Source: an uncultured Lachnospiraceae bacterium
GTDB taxonomy: Bacteria; Bacillota; Clostridia; Lachnospirales; Lachnospiraceae
Reading direction: 5' to 3'
NCBI GenBank assembly: GCA_910585715.1
Contig: CAJUEX010000008.1
Location: forward strand, 53,814 to 99,370
DNA: 45,557 nt
This document shows, piece after piece, positions 8,969 through 18,051 of this stretch. The stretch's first letter is position 1; each line of letters opens with the position of its first letter. The position numbers were made by a program, and so were the translations under genes. Below the pieces are notes generated by a model. The model ran no database searches, was not told the DNA's origin, and saw only the letters and a program-made list of their open reading frames with translations.

Positions 8969-9017
8969 CTTCCTGACTCAAGCATTTGTAAACAAACACC
9001 GTACAGGAAGCCCCTTT
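8969..9017 (+). terminator. Weak terminator-like hairpin after the SIR2-domain gene
   Basis: CTTCCTG (8969-8975) pairs with CAGGAAG (9004-9010) across a long loop and is followed by CCCCTTTT. The short stem and large loop make it a weak call. The rest of the gap up to 9196 is AT-rich and holds no gene that I can support. Confidence 0.3.
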
Positions 9018-9196
9018 TCATTCTGTATCACACCTATGAGCAAAGCATCTATAAATAGACACCGGACTCTTCAGTGCAGTATTAACATATGTTGTTATGG
9101 ATGCCATTATACAGGAAATATAAAAGTTTGTAAATAAAAAAATATAATATACTTTGGAAATATAAAAAATAGAGTAGCAGAAAGGATAACAAACAA

Positions 9197-9583
9197 ATGA
9201 AAACAATTGAAGTAGTTGCAGCAATTATTCAAAAAAACCATGAAATATTTGCAACTCAAAGAGGATATGGAGAGTTTAAAGGCATGTGGGAATTTCCGGG
9301 AGGGAAGGTTGAACCAAATGAGACGCCGGAGGAGGCCCTTGTTAGAGAAATAGAAGAGGAGCTGGAAACAGAGATACAGGTTACACGTAATCTGACAGAC
9401 ATAGATTATGATTACCCGGATTTTCATTTGCATATGAAATGCTATTTGTGCATTATAAAGTCGGGAGAATTAAAGCTTTTAGAGCATAGTGCGGCAAAGT
9501 GGCTCACAAAAGAAACCTTGGATTCAGTGAAATGGTTACCAGCGGATGTTACGATTATTGAAATGTTAAAAGGTATTATTTAA
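9197..9583 (+). CDS. NUDIX hydrolase, MutT-like
   Basis: The product is a 128-residue single-domain NUDIX hydrolase. The complete NUDIX box, beginning GGKVEPNETPEEAL and ending REIEEELE, lies at about 36-58 and fits GX5EX7REUXEEXGU apart from the position after the last Glu. The upstream RGYGEFKGMWEFPGG is typical of 8-oxo-dGTP or CTP pyrophosphohydrolases. Such enzymes cleave nucleoside diphosphates linked to another group, usually cleaning oxidised nucleotides. GAAAGGATAAC before the ATG is the ribosome site. The gene lies only about 10-40 bases before a large helicase-nuclease gene, so the two are probably co-transcribed; the enzyme may serve that system rather than general housekeeping, which is inference. 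Confidence 0.9.
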   Translation: MKTIEVVAAIIQKNHEIFATQRGYGEFKGMWEFPGGKVEPNETPEEALVREIEEELETEIQVTRNLTDIDYDYPDFHLHMKCYLCIIKSGELKLLEHSAAKWLTKETLDSVKWLPADVTIIEMLKGII

Positions 9584-9619
9584 AAATAACTTATGAGAAA
9601 ATATGAAGGATTGAAGCAT

Positions 9620-12532
9620 ATGGAGGAAAAATTTAAGAAAGAATTGTATGAGGAAATTCTTGATGGAGCAAATACTGCATTTGTAGATAGCAATTTTCAG
9701 TCTAATTTAGCATATAGGCCTCAGTTTCTTTACAATGATGATAAAAATAAAAAGAAGGTATTATCTTCTTTGGAAACTGAATTAAGGCATTGCAGTGAAT
9801 TTATAATGAGTGTTGCTTTTTTAACAGAGGGCGGAATTACGCCATTTCTTCAAATTTTTAAGGAATTAGAGAAAAAGGGCGTACAAGGGAAAATATTAAC
9901 AACAAATTATATGTATTTCAATAATCCCAGGGCTCTGGAAAGATTAAATAAATTAAGCAATATAGAGCTTAGAATGTTTTATGCAGAGCCAAATGATCCA
10001 GGATTTCATACAAAGGGATATATATTTCGGCAAAAGGAAGAAATATATAAAATTATAATAGGAAGCTCCAATTTAACAATGAAAGCTTTAACTCTTAATA
10101 AAGAGTGGAATACGGAAATTACTTCTTTACAACAAGGGGAAGCCGTTCAAGAAATTTTAGCAGAATTTCAAAGACTTTGGGATGCTTCTCAACCTTTTGA
10201 TGTATGGATTGATACATATACAAAGATATATAAAGAGCAGAAAAAGGTTGCAAAATATACAAAAATACCAAGTATTGAGCAATATAAATTAAAACCAAAT
10301 GCTATGCAGGTAATTTTTACAGAAAAGTTACATGCTTTAATTGAAAAGGGTGAGAATAGGGCATTGTTGATTTCTGCCACGGGAACAGGAAAAACATATG
10401 CTTCTGCTTTTGCATTAAGAAATGAAAAACCTGAAAGAATATTATTTTTAGTACATCGAAAACAAATTGCCAAGCAAGCCAAGAAAAGTTATCAAAATGT
10501 GTTTGGTGATAAGAAGACTCTTGGTTTGCTTTTTGGAATGAATCGGGAGATAAATAAAGACTTTTTATTTTCTACCGTGCAAACTATGTCTAAAAAGGAT
10601 GTAATGGAGCAATTTAAGCCGGATGAATTTACGTTTATTGTGATTGATGAGGCTCATCATAGTGCTGCAAATAGTTATAAACGAATCATGGATTATTTTA
10701 AGCCAAAGCTTTGGCTGGGCATGACGGCTACCCCGGACAGGGCTTATAAAGAGAAAAATGAAGTAAGTATTTATGAGATATTTGATCACAATATTGCGTA
10801 TGAAATAAGATTGCAAAAAGCAATGGAAGAAGATTTACTTTGTCCATTTCATTATTTTGCCATTACCGACATAGAAATTGATGGAGAGATAGCAACAGAT
10901 GATAAGAATTTTAGAAACTTTAATTTGTTGACCTCTGATGTAAGAGTGGATTACATTTTAGAACAAGCAGAGTATTACGGGTACAGCGGAGAACGTGTAA
11001 AGGGACTAATTTTCTGCAGCAGAATTAAAGAAGCAAAAGAATTGTCTATAAAGTTTAATGAAAGAGGATTAAGGACATTAGTTTTATCTGGGAGCGACAG
11101 CGATGAAGCAAGAGAAGAAGCTATAGAGCGATTAGCAGGTCCGGAAAGTCCTGATTGTTTAGATTATATTTTATCAGTTGATATTTTTTCCGAGGGCTTA
11201 GATGTGCCTGAAGCAAATCAAATTATAATGCTTAGACCAACGGAATCACCTATTGTCTTTGTACAACAATTAGGCCGTGGATTAAGAAAATCAGAAGGGA
11301 AGGAATATGCGGTTATTTTAGATTTTATTGGAAATTATAAAAATAACTTTATGATTCCAATTGCTCTTTCCGGTGATAGAACCTATAACAAGGACAATAT
11401 GAGAAAGTATTTAATGGAAGGTTCCAGACTTCTTCCAGGAAGATCCACCATTCATTTCGACGAAATCTCAAGAAAGAAAATATTTGAGTCCATAGATAAA
11501 GTAACAACAACTAAAAAGATGTTAGTGGAAAAGTATCAAAACTTAAAAGAAAAGTTAGGGAAAATTCCTACTGTTTTAGATTTTTATGATTATGGGGAAA
11601 TAGATCCGTTACTTATTTTAAATTATGCTGGCTCCTATTATCATTTTTTAGAAATGGTAGAGTCGGAATATATAAGTAAAATGAAATTATCAGCTGGAGA
11701 AATTCAAGCACTGAGATTTGTTTCATTATTATTGGCGAACGGAAAGCGTCCTCATGAATTAATTATTCTACAAAAATTATTAAAATTTGAAAAAGTAGAC
11801 TTTGAAACTATAAAAGAACAATTATTTCATGATTATAGCTTAGTTTTAGATGAAGCCAGCTATGAGTCTGCTATTAGAGTATTAGAGGGCAAGTTCTTTT
11901 GCAGTCAAACGGATAAGAAAAAATATTCAAAAGTCGCTTTTTTTGAAAATATAGAGCCAACTGAAAAAAGGGTGCTATTTAATAAAAGATGGATTGAACA
12001 GCATGATTTTTGCAAGCAATTACATGATTTAATATTGCTTGGTTTAAAAAGATATGAGGATTTATATAGCAATTCCAAGGATGAATTGGCTTTATACCAA
12101 AAATATTCCAGAAAGGATATTTGCCGCTTATTAAACTGGAAGCAGGATGATAGTTCTACTTTATATGGATATCAAATAAAATATGGAACATGTCCTATTT
12201 TTGTTACTTATGATAAGAAAAAAGATATTTCAGAAGGCATAAAGTACGAGGATAAATTTGAAAGTCCTAACATATTTAGCTGGATGACAAGAAGCGTTGG
12301 AGCATGGCGGAGAGAAGCAACAGAAATTATGAATTATCAAAATAACCGCCTTAAGATATACTTGTTTATTAAGAAAAGCGATGATGAAGGCACTGACTAT
12401 TATTATATGGGAAAAATGAAACCAATATTAGCGCAAGAAACTGTAAATGCTAATGGAGCACCCATTATGAATATAAAAATGCAATTGGAAAATGTGGTCA
12501 GAGAGGATATTTATGAATATATAGTAGAATAA
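9620..12532 (+). CDS. PLD-nuclease / superfamily II helicase / DUF3427 protein
   Basis: This large multidomain DNA-processing protein has 970 residues from the ATG at 9620, which GAAGGA precedes at good spacing; an ATG at 9593 lacks a ribosome site. The N-terminal phospholipase-D-like nuclease domain (about 1-200) has HTK (130-132) and GSSNLT. The helicase core shows Walker A SATGTGKT (252-259), DEAH (343-346), MTATPDR and the motif VI sequence QQLGRGLRKSEGK. The C-terminal third fits the DUF3427 family in position and character. Proteins with this layout occur in defence islands and DNA-repair contexts; the PLD domain is expected to cut nucleic acid and the helicase to move on it. The NUDIX gene is just upstream and the DNA is AT-rich. 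Confidence 0.88.
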   Translation: MEEKFKKELYEEILDGANTAFVDSNFQSNLAYRPQFLYNDDKNKKKVLSSLETELRHCSEFIMSVAFLTEGGITPFLQIFKELEKKGVQGKILTTNYMYFNNPRALERLNKLSNIELRMFYAEPNDPGFHTKGYIFRQKEEIYKIIIGSSNLTMKALTLNKEWNTEITSLQQGEAVQEILAEFQRLWDASQPFDVWIDTYTKIYKEQKKVAKYTKIPSIEQYKLKPNAMQVIFTEKLHALIEKGENRALLISATGTGKTYASAFALRNEKPERILFLVHRKQIAKQAKKSYQNVFGDKKTLGLLFGMNREINKDFLFSTVQTMSKKDVMEQFKPDEFTFIVIDEAHHSAANSYKRIMDYFKPKLWLGMTATPDRAYKEKNEVSIYEIFDHNIAYEIRLQKAMEEDLLCPFHYFAITDIEIDGEIATDDKNFRNFNLLTSDVRVDYILEQAEYYGYSGERVKGLIFCSRIKEAKELSIKFNERGLRTLVLSGSDSDEAREEAIERLAGPESPDCLDYILSVDIFSEGLDVPEANQIIMLRPTESPIVFVQQLGRGLRKSEGKEYAVILDFIGNYKNNFMIPIALSGDRTYNKDNMRKYLMEGSRLLPGRSTIHFDEISRKKIFESIDKVTTTKKMLVEKYQNLKEKLGKIPTVLDFYDYGEIDPLLILNYAGSYYHFLEMVESEYISKMKLSAGEIQALRFVSLLLANGKRPHELIILQKLLKFEKVDFETIKEQLFHDYSLVLDEASYESAIRVLEGKFFCSQTDKKKYSKVAFFENIEPTEKRVLFNKRWIEQHDFCKQLHDLILLGLKRYEDLYSNSKDELALYQKYSRKDICRLLNWKQDDSSTLYGYQIKYGTCPIFVTYDKKKDISEGIKYEDKFESPNIFSWMTRSVGAWRREATEIMNYQNNRLKIYLFIKKSDDEGTDYYYMGKMKPILAQETVNANGAPIMNIKMQLENVVREDIYEYIVE

Positions 12533-12648
12533 AAAACAATATACAAGCCTATTCGTTGTAAAAAATGTAGCTCCATTCCAAAATATCCTTGCATATTCTG
12601 CTAAATGATGCCATACTATACCTGTATTTATTGCCAGGAGGAACATTC

Positions 12649-13980
12649 ATGTATCGTTTTGCAATCGAAAATCTCAATAAATGGAAAAACAGCAAAAATC
12701 GAAAACCCTTAATTCTTGAAGGAGCCAGACAGGTAGGAAAAACCTGGCTCATGAAAGAGTTTGGGGCAAAGGAATATTCTGACACAGCATATATTAATTT
12801 CGACTCAAATTCTAGAATGCAGGAATTATTTTCTGCTGACCTGGATACCAATCGACTGATTCTTGGCATTGAATTGTATATAGGGAAAAAAATCAACCCG
12901 GATAATACATTGATTATTTTTGATGAGGTGCAGGAAGTGCCCAAAGCTCTTTCCAGCTTGAAGTATTTCTATGAAAATGCGCCCCAATACCATATTATTT
13001 GTGCAGGTTCTCTCTTAGGAATTGCATTGCATGAAGGAACCTCATTTCCTGTGGGAAAAGTTGATTTTTTGAAATTATATCCCCTGTCTTATCAGGAATT
13101 TCTCATGGCAACTGGAAATGAACAGTTTGTTGAGCTGCTTAATAGACAAGACTATGAAATGGTTGCTAACTTTCGGCAAACATATACAGATATGTTAAAG
13201 CAATACTATTTTGTCGGAGGAATGCCGGAAGCCGTTCTCAGTTTTTTAGAAGAAAAAGATTTTAACGAAGTACGGCGAATTCAAAGGCATATTCTGGATG
13301 CCTATGGACAGGACTTTTCCAAGCATGCACCCAATGAAATTGTTCCCAAAATTCGTATGCTGTGGAACAGCATTCCGTCTCAGCTTGCAAAAGAAAATAA
13401 AAAGTTTATTTATGGGCTTATTCGTGAAGGCGCACGAGCTAGAGATTACGAAGTGGCAATGATGTGGTTGAACGATTGCGGCCTTGTTCATAAGGTTCAT
13501 CGAATCAATATGCCAAATCTGCCGTTGAAAGCCTATGAGGATATAAAGGCATTTAAGCTCTTTATCGTAGATGTGGGGCTGTTAGGATGTATGGTCGGTT
13601 TGGGGCAGCAAACGCTTTTGGATGGAAATGACCTTTTTAAAGAATTCAAAGGTGCCCTTACAGAACAGTATGTACTGCAACAGCTTGTAACATTAACAGA
13701 TATTTCAATATATTATTATACAAATGACCGCAATTCATGTGAAATAGATTTTCTGATTGATAATGGTGAACAGATAATTCCGGTTGAGGTGAAAGCAGAA
13801 ATCAACCTTAAAGCTAAAAGCTTAAAAACATACAGGGATAAATATAATCCCCAGTTATCAGTTCGTACTTCCATGTCAGATTACAAAAAAGAAGGAAATT
13901 TAATAAATTTACCGCTTTATGCAATAACAGAAATTAAAAAACAGTTGATAAATCAAGAGATAAAAAAGGAAAAGGTATAA
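12649..13980 (+). CDS. AAA_14 ATPase with DUF4143
   Basis: The product has 443 residues. The N-terminal AAA+ domain has Walker A GARQVGKT (25-32) and Walker B LIIFDEVQE (D92, E93). The middle contains LYPLSYQEFL and GGMPEAV, typical of this family. The C-terminal DUF4143 region contains CEIDFLID...VEVKAE, which resembles a PD-(D/E)xK core. AGGAGG (12637-12642) sits correctly before the ATG at 12649, so the longer open frame from 12589 is not used. The family is widespread in anaerobes and often poorly understood; roles in defence or as a mobile-element passenger have been suggested. It has its own ribosome site and a 116-base gap from the helicase gene, so membership in that system is uncertain. 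Confidence 0.88.
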   Translation: MYRFAIENLNKWKNSKNRKPLILEGARQVGKTWLMKEFGAKEYSDTAYINFDSNSRMQELFSADLDTNRLILGIELYIGKKINPDNTLIIFDEVQEVPKALSSLKYFYENAPQYHIICAGSLLGIALHEGTSFPVGKVDFLKLYPLSYQEFLMATGNEQFVELLNRQDYEMVANFRQTYTDMLKQYYFVGGMPEAVLSFLEEKDFNEVRRIQRHILDAYGQDFSKHAPNEIVPKIRMLWNSIPSQLAKENKKFIYGLIREGARARDYEVAMMWLNDCGLVHKVHRINMPNLPLKAYEDIKAFKLFIVDVGLLGCMVGLGQQTLLDGNDLFKEFKGALTEQYVLQQLVTLTDISIYYYTNDRNSCEIDFLIDNGEQIIPVEVKAEINLKAKSLKTYRDKYNPQLSVRTSMSDYKKEGNLINLPLYAITEIKKQLINQEIKKEKV

Positions 13981-14106
13981 CTTTTTTGTAATTTTTGGTA
14001 TACTACATCAGTGTTTGTTATCTGGAAAGAATATGCAAGCCATAATTAACAAAATCAATCAAAATAATAAATCACCCAATCACCCACCAAAGGAGGCAAA
14101 AACCCC

Positions 14107-14562
14107 ATGCTAACCCCAAACACAAAAGCACCTCAAATCTCCCTGCACGACAAAGACGGCAACCTAATAAACCTGTCTGATTTCCTTGGAAAAAAAGTAA
14201 TCGTATACTTCTACCCCAAGGACAACACCCCCGGCTGCTCCAAGCAGGCAGCTAACTTTGCAGAGCATTTCCAAAAATTCAAGGAAAAAGACATCATAAT
14301 CTTAGGAATCAGCAAAGACAGCCAGGCATCTCACCAAAAATTTGCCGAAAAATACAACCTGCCTTTCATCCTCCTGTCCGATCCGGATTTAAAAGCAATC
14401 AAGGACTACGACGTATGGCAGGAAAAAAAGCTGTACGGTAAAGTCAGCATGGGCGTAGTGCGCACCACCTACGTCATTGACGAAAACGGCATTATTGAAA
14501 AAGTATTCGAGAAAGTAAAAGCAGCCCAAAATGCAGAAGATGTTTTGGAGTATTTAGGTTAA
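14107..14562 (+). CDS. bcp: Thioredoxin-dependent thiol peroxidase, one-cysteine Bcp type
   Basis: This 151-residue peroxiredoxin of the Bcp/PrxQ group reduces hydrogen peroxide and organic peroxides. The peroxidatic cysteine is C44 in NTPGCS. E. coli Bcp has a resolving cysteine five residues later, but here that position is alanine and C44 is the only cysteine in the whole protein, so resolution must use an external thiol. AAAGGAGG lies before the ATG. The stop codon touches the start of yaaA, so the two are one operon for peroxide defence. Codon use is visibly C-ending compared with the genes to the left, placing it back in the core genome after the AT-rich block. Confidence 0.95.
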   Translation: MLTPNTKAPQISLHDKDGNLINLSDFLGKKVIVYFYPKDNTPGCSKQAANFAEHFQKFKEKDIIILGISKDSQASHQKFAEKYNLPFILLSDPDLKAIKDYDVWQEKKLYGKVSMGVVRTTYVIDENGIIEKVFEKVKAAQNAEDVLEYLG

Positions 14563-15426
14563 ATGAAAATCATTATATCCCCGGCGAAAAAAATGAATAT
14601 TTGTGATGATTCCATACCGTGGCAGGACATGCCCTGTTTTATCGAATCCTCAAAAGAAATATTGCAGACACTTCGTTTAAAATCCTATCAGGAGCTGAAG
14701 CAGCTATGGTGCTGTAATGAGCAAATCGCCGGACTGAATTATGACCGGGTGCAGCATATGGATTTAAAAGGACGACTGTCCCCTGCCCTCTTATCCTATG
14801 AAGGGCTTCAATACCAATATATGCACCCTGCCGTATTCACTCAGGACCAATGGGACTACGTACAAAATCATCTGTGCATACTGTCCGGCTTTTACGGAAT
14901 TCTAAAGCCCTTGGACGGAATCGTGCCCTACCGTCTGGAAATGCAGGCAAAGCTGTCTGTGGGAAAAGCAGAAAACCTATACTGGTATTGGGGCAGCCGC
15001 CTGTATGAAGCCCTGTTAAAACAGGAAGCCGGGGAAATGCAAAGGGAGTTATCCAAAAAGCTACAAGGAAATCTGCAAGAAAATCTGCAAGGAAGGGCAC
15101 AAGAAAAGCCACTGGAAGAGTTGCAGGAGAAACAGATCAGTTCCCACCCCGCCATCATCAATCTGGCGTCCAAAGAATACAGCAAAGCAATAGAACCCTA
15201 TTTAGAGCAAAAAGTACAATACATAACCTGTATTTTCGGCACGCTGACAAATGAGGGCAAGTTAAAAGTAAAAGCAACCGAAGCCAAAATGGCAAGAGGA
15301 GAAATGGTCCGTTTCCTTGCAGAGCGGCAGGCAAAAGCTCCGGAAATAATGAAAGAATTTACCGGACAGGGCTTTTCCTTTGATAAGACCCGTTCCGACA
15401 AACAACAGTGGGTATTTATAAAATAG
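14563..15426 (+). CDS. yaaA: Peroxide stress protein YaaA
   Basis: This member of the YaaA/DUF328 family lowers free intracellular iron and protects DNA from peroxide damage in E. coli. It starts with the family signature MKIIISPAKKM, and the C-terminal segment with FGTLTNEGKLKVKATEAKMARG is conserved in substance. It has 287 residues against about 250 usual. The extra length is a Gln/Glu/Leu-rich stretch at about 165-190, encoded by short DNA repeats based on CTGCAAGAAAAT. The start codon follows the bcp stop with no gap, so translation is coupled. Confidence 0.93.
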   Translation: MKIIISPAKKMNICDDSIPWQDMPCFIESSKEILQTLRLKSYQELKQLWCCNEQIAGLNYDRVQHMDLKGRLSPALLSYEGLQYQYMHPAVFTQDQWDYVQNHLCILSGFYGILKPLDGIVPYRLEMQAKLSVGKAENLYWYWGSRLYEALLKQEAGEMQRELSKKLQGNLQENLQGRAQEKPLEELQEKQISSHPAIINLASKEYSKAIEPYLEQKVQYITCIFGTLTNEGKLKVKATEAKMARGEMVRFLAERQAKAPEIMKEFTGQGFSFDKTRSDKQQWVFIK

Positions 15427-15456
15427 AAAGCAATACACAAAACAAAGGAGCCATCC

Positions 15457-16923
15457 ATGATTATAACCCTCCCCCCATCCGTAAATAAAATCATAACCAC
15501 CTTAAAACAAGCCGGCTATGACGCCTATGCCGTAGGCGGCTGCGTCCGTGACAGCCTGTTGGACAGGAAGCCGGACGATTGGGATATTACCACCTCCGCA
15601 TTGCCTGAACAGGTAAAAAAACTCTTTCAAAGAACCATTGACACAGGAATCAAACATGGAACCGTTACCATATTAATGAGAGCGGATTCTGCAAATACAT
15701 ACAAAGCTACATTAACAAGAGAAGGTTCCGTAAATACATATAGGAATGCATATAAAAAAGAAGAATCTAAAAAGCACATGGAAGAACAGAATCCCGGGAA
15801 AGCCGTTTCCCGGCAATGGGAAACCTATGAGGTAACCACTTATCGTATTGACGGTGAATACGAAGACAGCCGCCATCCCAAAGAAGTTTCCTTTACCAAT
15901 AACCTGTTAGAAGACCTGAAGCGACGGGACTTTACCATCAATGCCATGGCATATAATGAAGAGGCAGGCATTGTGGACGCATTTTCCGGGATAGAAGACT
16001 TAAAAAAAGGAATCATCCGGGCAGTGGGCAATCCCCGGGAACGCTTTACAGAGGATGCCCTCCGCATGATGCGGGCAGTGCGCTTTGCGGCACAGTTAGA
16101 TTATGAAATAGAAGAAAACACCAAAAAAGCTATCAAGGAACTGGCATATACCCTGAAGAACATCAGCGGCGAGCGGATACAGACAGAGCTTGTAAAGTTA
16201 GTCACTTCTAACCATCCGGGGCAGATGCGCCTTCTGTATAAAACAGGCATTACCGAAATCATTATGCCGGAATTTGACCTTGCCATGGAAACAGAGCAGA
16301 ACCATCCCCACCACTGCTATTCAGTAGGAGAGCATATCATCCATTCCATGGAAGCAGTGGCTAACCAGAAGGCGCTGCGCCTTGCCATGCTCTTTCATGA
16401 TATAGGAAAGCCTTTAAAGCATACGGTGGAAGCGGACGGTTACGACCATTTTCACGGTCATGCTGACAAATCGGCTGAAATTGCAAAGGATATTTTAAAG
16501 CGTCTGAAATTTGACAATGATACGATAGACCGGGTCACAAGGCTTGTGCTTTACCACGATTATAAAATTGAACCGGAAAAGAAATACGTGCGGAGAGCTA
16601 TCTATAAAATAGGAGAAGATATCTTTTCAGATTATTTACAGGTACAGAAAGCGGATATAGCCGCCCAGAGCGATTATATGCGGGAAGAAAAGCTGGAAAG
16701 GCTTGAGACAGTGGCAAAGCTCTATGAAGAAATCATAAAGGACCATGAGTGCATTTCCTTAAAGGACCTGGCAGTAAAAGGAGCGGATTTAATAGAAGCA
16801 GGCGTAAAGCCCGGAAAGGAAATGGGCGCCATCTTAAAAGAAATGCTGGAGCTTGTACTGGAAGACAATACAAGAAATAACCGGAAATTTTTGTTGGAAT
16901 ATTTAAAAAACAGGGATAACTGA
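15457..16923 (+). CDS. cca: CCA tRNA nucleotidyltransferase
   Basis: This class II enzyme adds or repairs the 3' CCA end of tRNAs. The nucleotidyltransferase motif GGCVRD (27-32) and the DWD metal motif near 41-43 are present, followed by RRDFTINAMAY and RFTEDALRMMRA. A C-terminal HD domain shows HHCYSVGEH and MLFHDIGKP. Compared with relatives, about 45 extra residues interrupt the catalytic domain between GTVTIL and YEVTTYRIDG (about residues 73-120). The insert is charged and its DNA contains near-repeats. Both tRNA genes in this window lack an encoded CCA, so the enzyme is needed for their maturation. AAAGGAG precedes the ATG. Confidence 0.95.
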   Translation: MIITLPPSVNKIITTLKQAGYDAYAVGGCVRDSLLDRKPDDWDITTSALPEQVKKLFQRTIDTGIKHGTVTILMRADSANTYKATLTREGSVNTYRNAYKKEESKKHMEEQNPGKAVSRQWETYEVTTYRIDGEYEDSRHPKEVSFTNNLLEDLKRRDFTINAMAYNEEAGIVDAFSGIEDLKKGIIRAVGNPRERFTEDALRMMRAVRFAAQLDYEIEENTKKAIKELAYTLKNISGERIQTELVKLVTSNHPGQMRLLYKTGITEIIMPEFDLAMETEQNHPHHCYSVGEHIIHSMEAVANQKALRLAMLFHDIGKPLKHTVEADGYDHFHGHADKSAEIAKDILKRLKFDNDTIDRVTRLVLYHDYKIEPEKKYVRRAIYKIGEDIFSDYLQVQKADIAAQSDYMREEKLERLETVAKLYEEIIKDHECISLKDLAVKGADLIEAGVKPGKEMGAILKEMLELVLEDNTRNNRKFLLEYLKNRDN

Positions 16924-16984
16924 AACATACTTTTCTCCCTTGCCTCATAAGATTAGTATTGACTAACGGATTGGGGGAAGAAAA

Positions 16985-17986
16985 GTGAATGACAGAGCAG
17001 TATCCTTATTGGAAAATTATGATTTCACAGTAAATAAAACAAAAAAGGGAAGAGGGGCTATTATTGCAGAAACAGACAAGGGGTTGAAGCTGTTTGCGGA
17101 ATATAACGGTCCAAAGGAAAAGGTGGAGTTACAGGAACTTTTAATGGATACAATAAAAGCAGCCGGCTTTTTCAATATAGATTGTTTTGTGCGCAATAAA
17201 GAAGATTCCATTCTTTCCGTTGATTATGACGGAAAAGTTTATATGGTAAAGGACTACTACCCGGCAAGGGAATGCAATGTTTCGGACAGGGGAGAATGCA
17301 AAAGGGCAGCTCTGGCTCTTGCAAGGCTCCATAAGGCAATGCGGGGGAACTTTACCGAATATCCGGTTACCATTTCCAGAGAGGCGTTTCGCACAGAATT
17401 CCAAAAGAGAGATCAGGAATTAAAAAGAGTGCGGAACTTTATAAGGAAGACCCCAAGAAAAAGTGATTTTGAAATACTGTTTCTTAAATGTTATTCCCAT
17501 TTTGAGGAACAGGCAAAGAAGGCAGCCGGCTGTTTAAATGAAGAAGCAGTTGACATACTTTGTGACAGAGTGCTTCGGGAAGGGATGTTTTGCCATGGGG
17601 ATTGTTCCCATCACAATATCCTGCTGGAAGAAGAAAAAGTTTATGTGGTAAATTTTGAAAAATTCAGGCAGGACATACAGGTAAAAGACCTGACCCTGTT
17701 CTTAAGGAAAGTTCTGGAAAAAAACGGCTGGTCAAGAAGCCTTGGCATGGAAATATTAGAAGTCTATCAACAGGTGCTTCCCTTTACGAAGGAAGAGGCG
17801 GAATACATTTATGCAAGGCTGATTTATCCTGAAAAGTTCTGGAAAATCGCCAATGGATATTTAAATCAGAGAAAGTCTCTGCCCAGCAAAAGACAGAAAG
17901 AAAAACTGGAAGTTCTTCTTGCAGGCGAACCGGAAAGAGCACAGTTTTTGACTTTGTTTGAGACTCAAATGAAAAAAATTTTATAA
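16985..17986 (+). CDS. CotS-like spore coat kinase-fold protein
   Basis: The 333-residue protein has the aminoglycoside-phosphotransferase-like fold typical of the CotS/YsxE spore coat family. The catalytic loop HGD (204-206) with Asn211 is present, but the metal-binding Asp of the usual DFD/DFG motif is replaced: the sequence reads VNFEKF, with Asn223. Activity as a kinase is therefore doubtful. It starts with GTG at 16985 after a GGGGGAAG ribosome site. In Bacillus, CotS-family proteins sit in the inner coat. Its place in a spore former fits this, but another small-molecule kinase function cannot be excluded. Confidence 0.75.
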   Translation: MNDRAVSLLENYDFTVNKTKKGRGAIIAETDKGLKLFAEYNGPKEKVELQELLMDTIKAAGFFNIDCFVRNKEDSILSVDYDGKVYMVKDYYPARECNVSDRGECKRAALALARLHKAMRGNFTEYPVTISREAFRTEFQKRDQELKRVRNFIRKTPRKSDFEILFLKCYSHFEEQAKKAAGCLNEEAVDILCDRVLREGMFCHGDCSHHNILLEEEKVYVVNFEKFRQDIQVKDLTLFLRKVLEKNGWSRSLGMEILEVYQQVLPFTKEEAEYIYARLIYPEKFWKIANGYLNQRKSLPSKRQKEKLEVLLAGEPERAQFLTLFETQMKKIL

Positions 17987-18051
17987 AACAGGTTTTTCAG
18001 ACAGAAAAAAAATGTTATACTACTTGGGACGACTTCAAAAAGGAGGCATCT

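Noticed and set aside
9011..9196. Small gene or remnant between SIR2 and NUDIX genes
   Set aside because: No frame has both a ribosome site and recognisable protein character.
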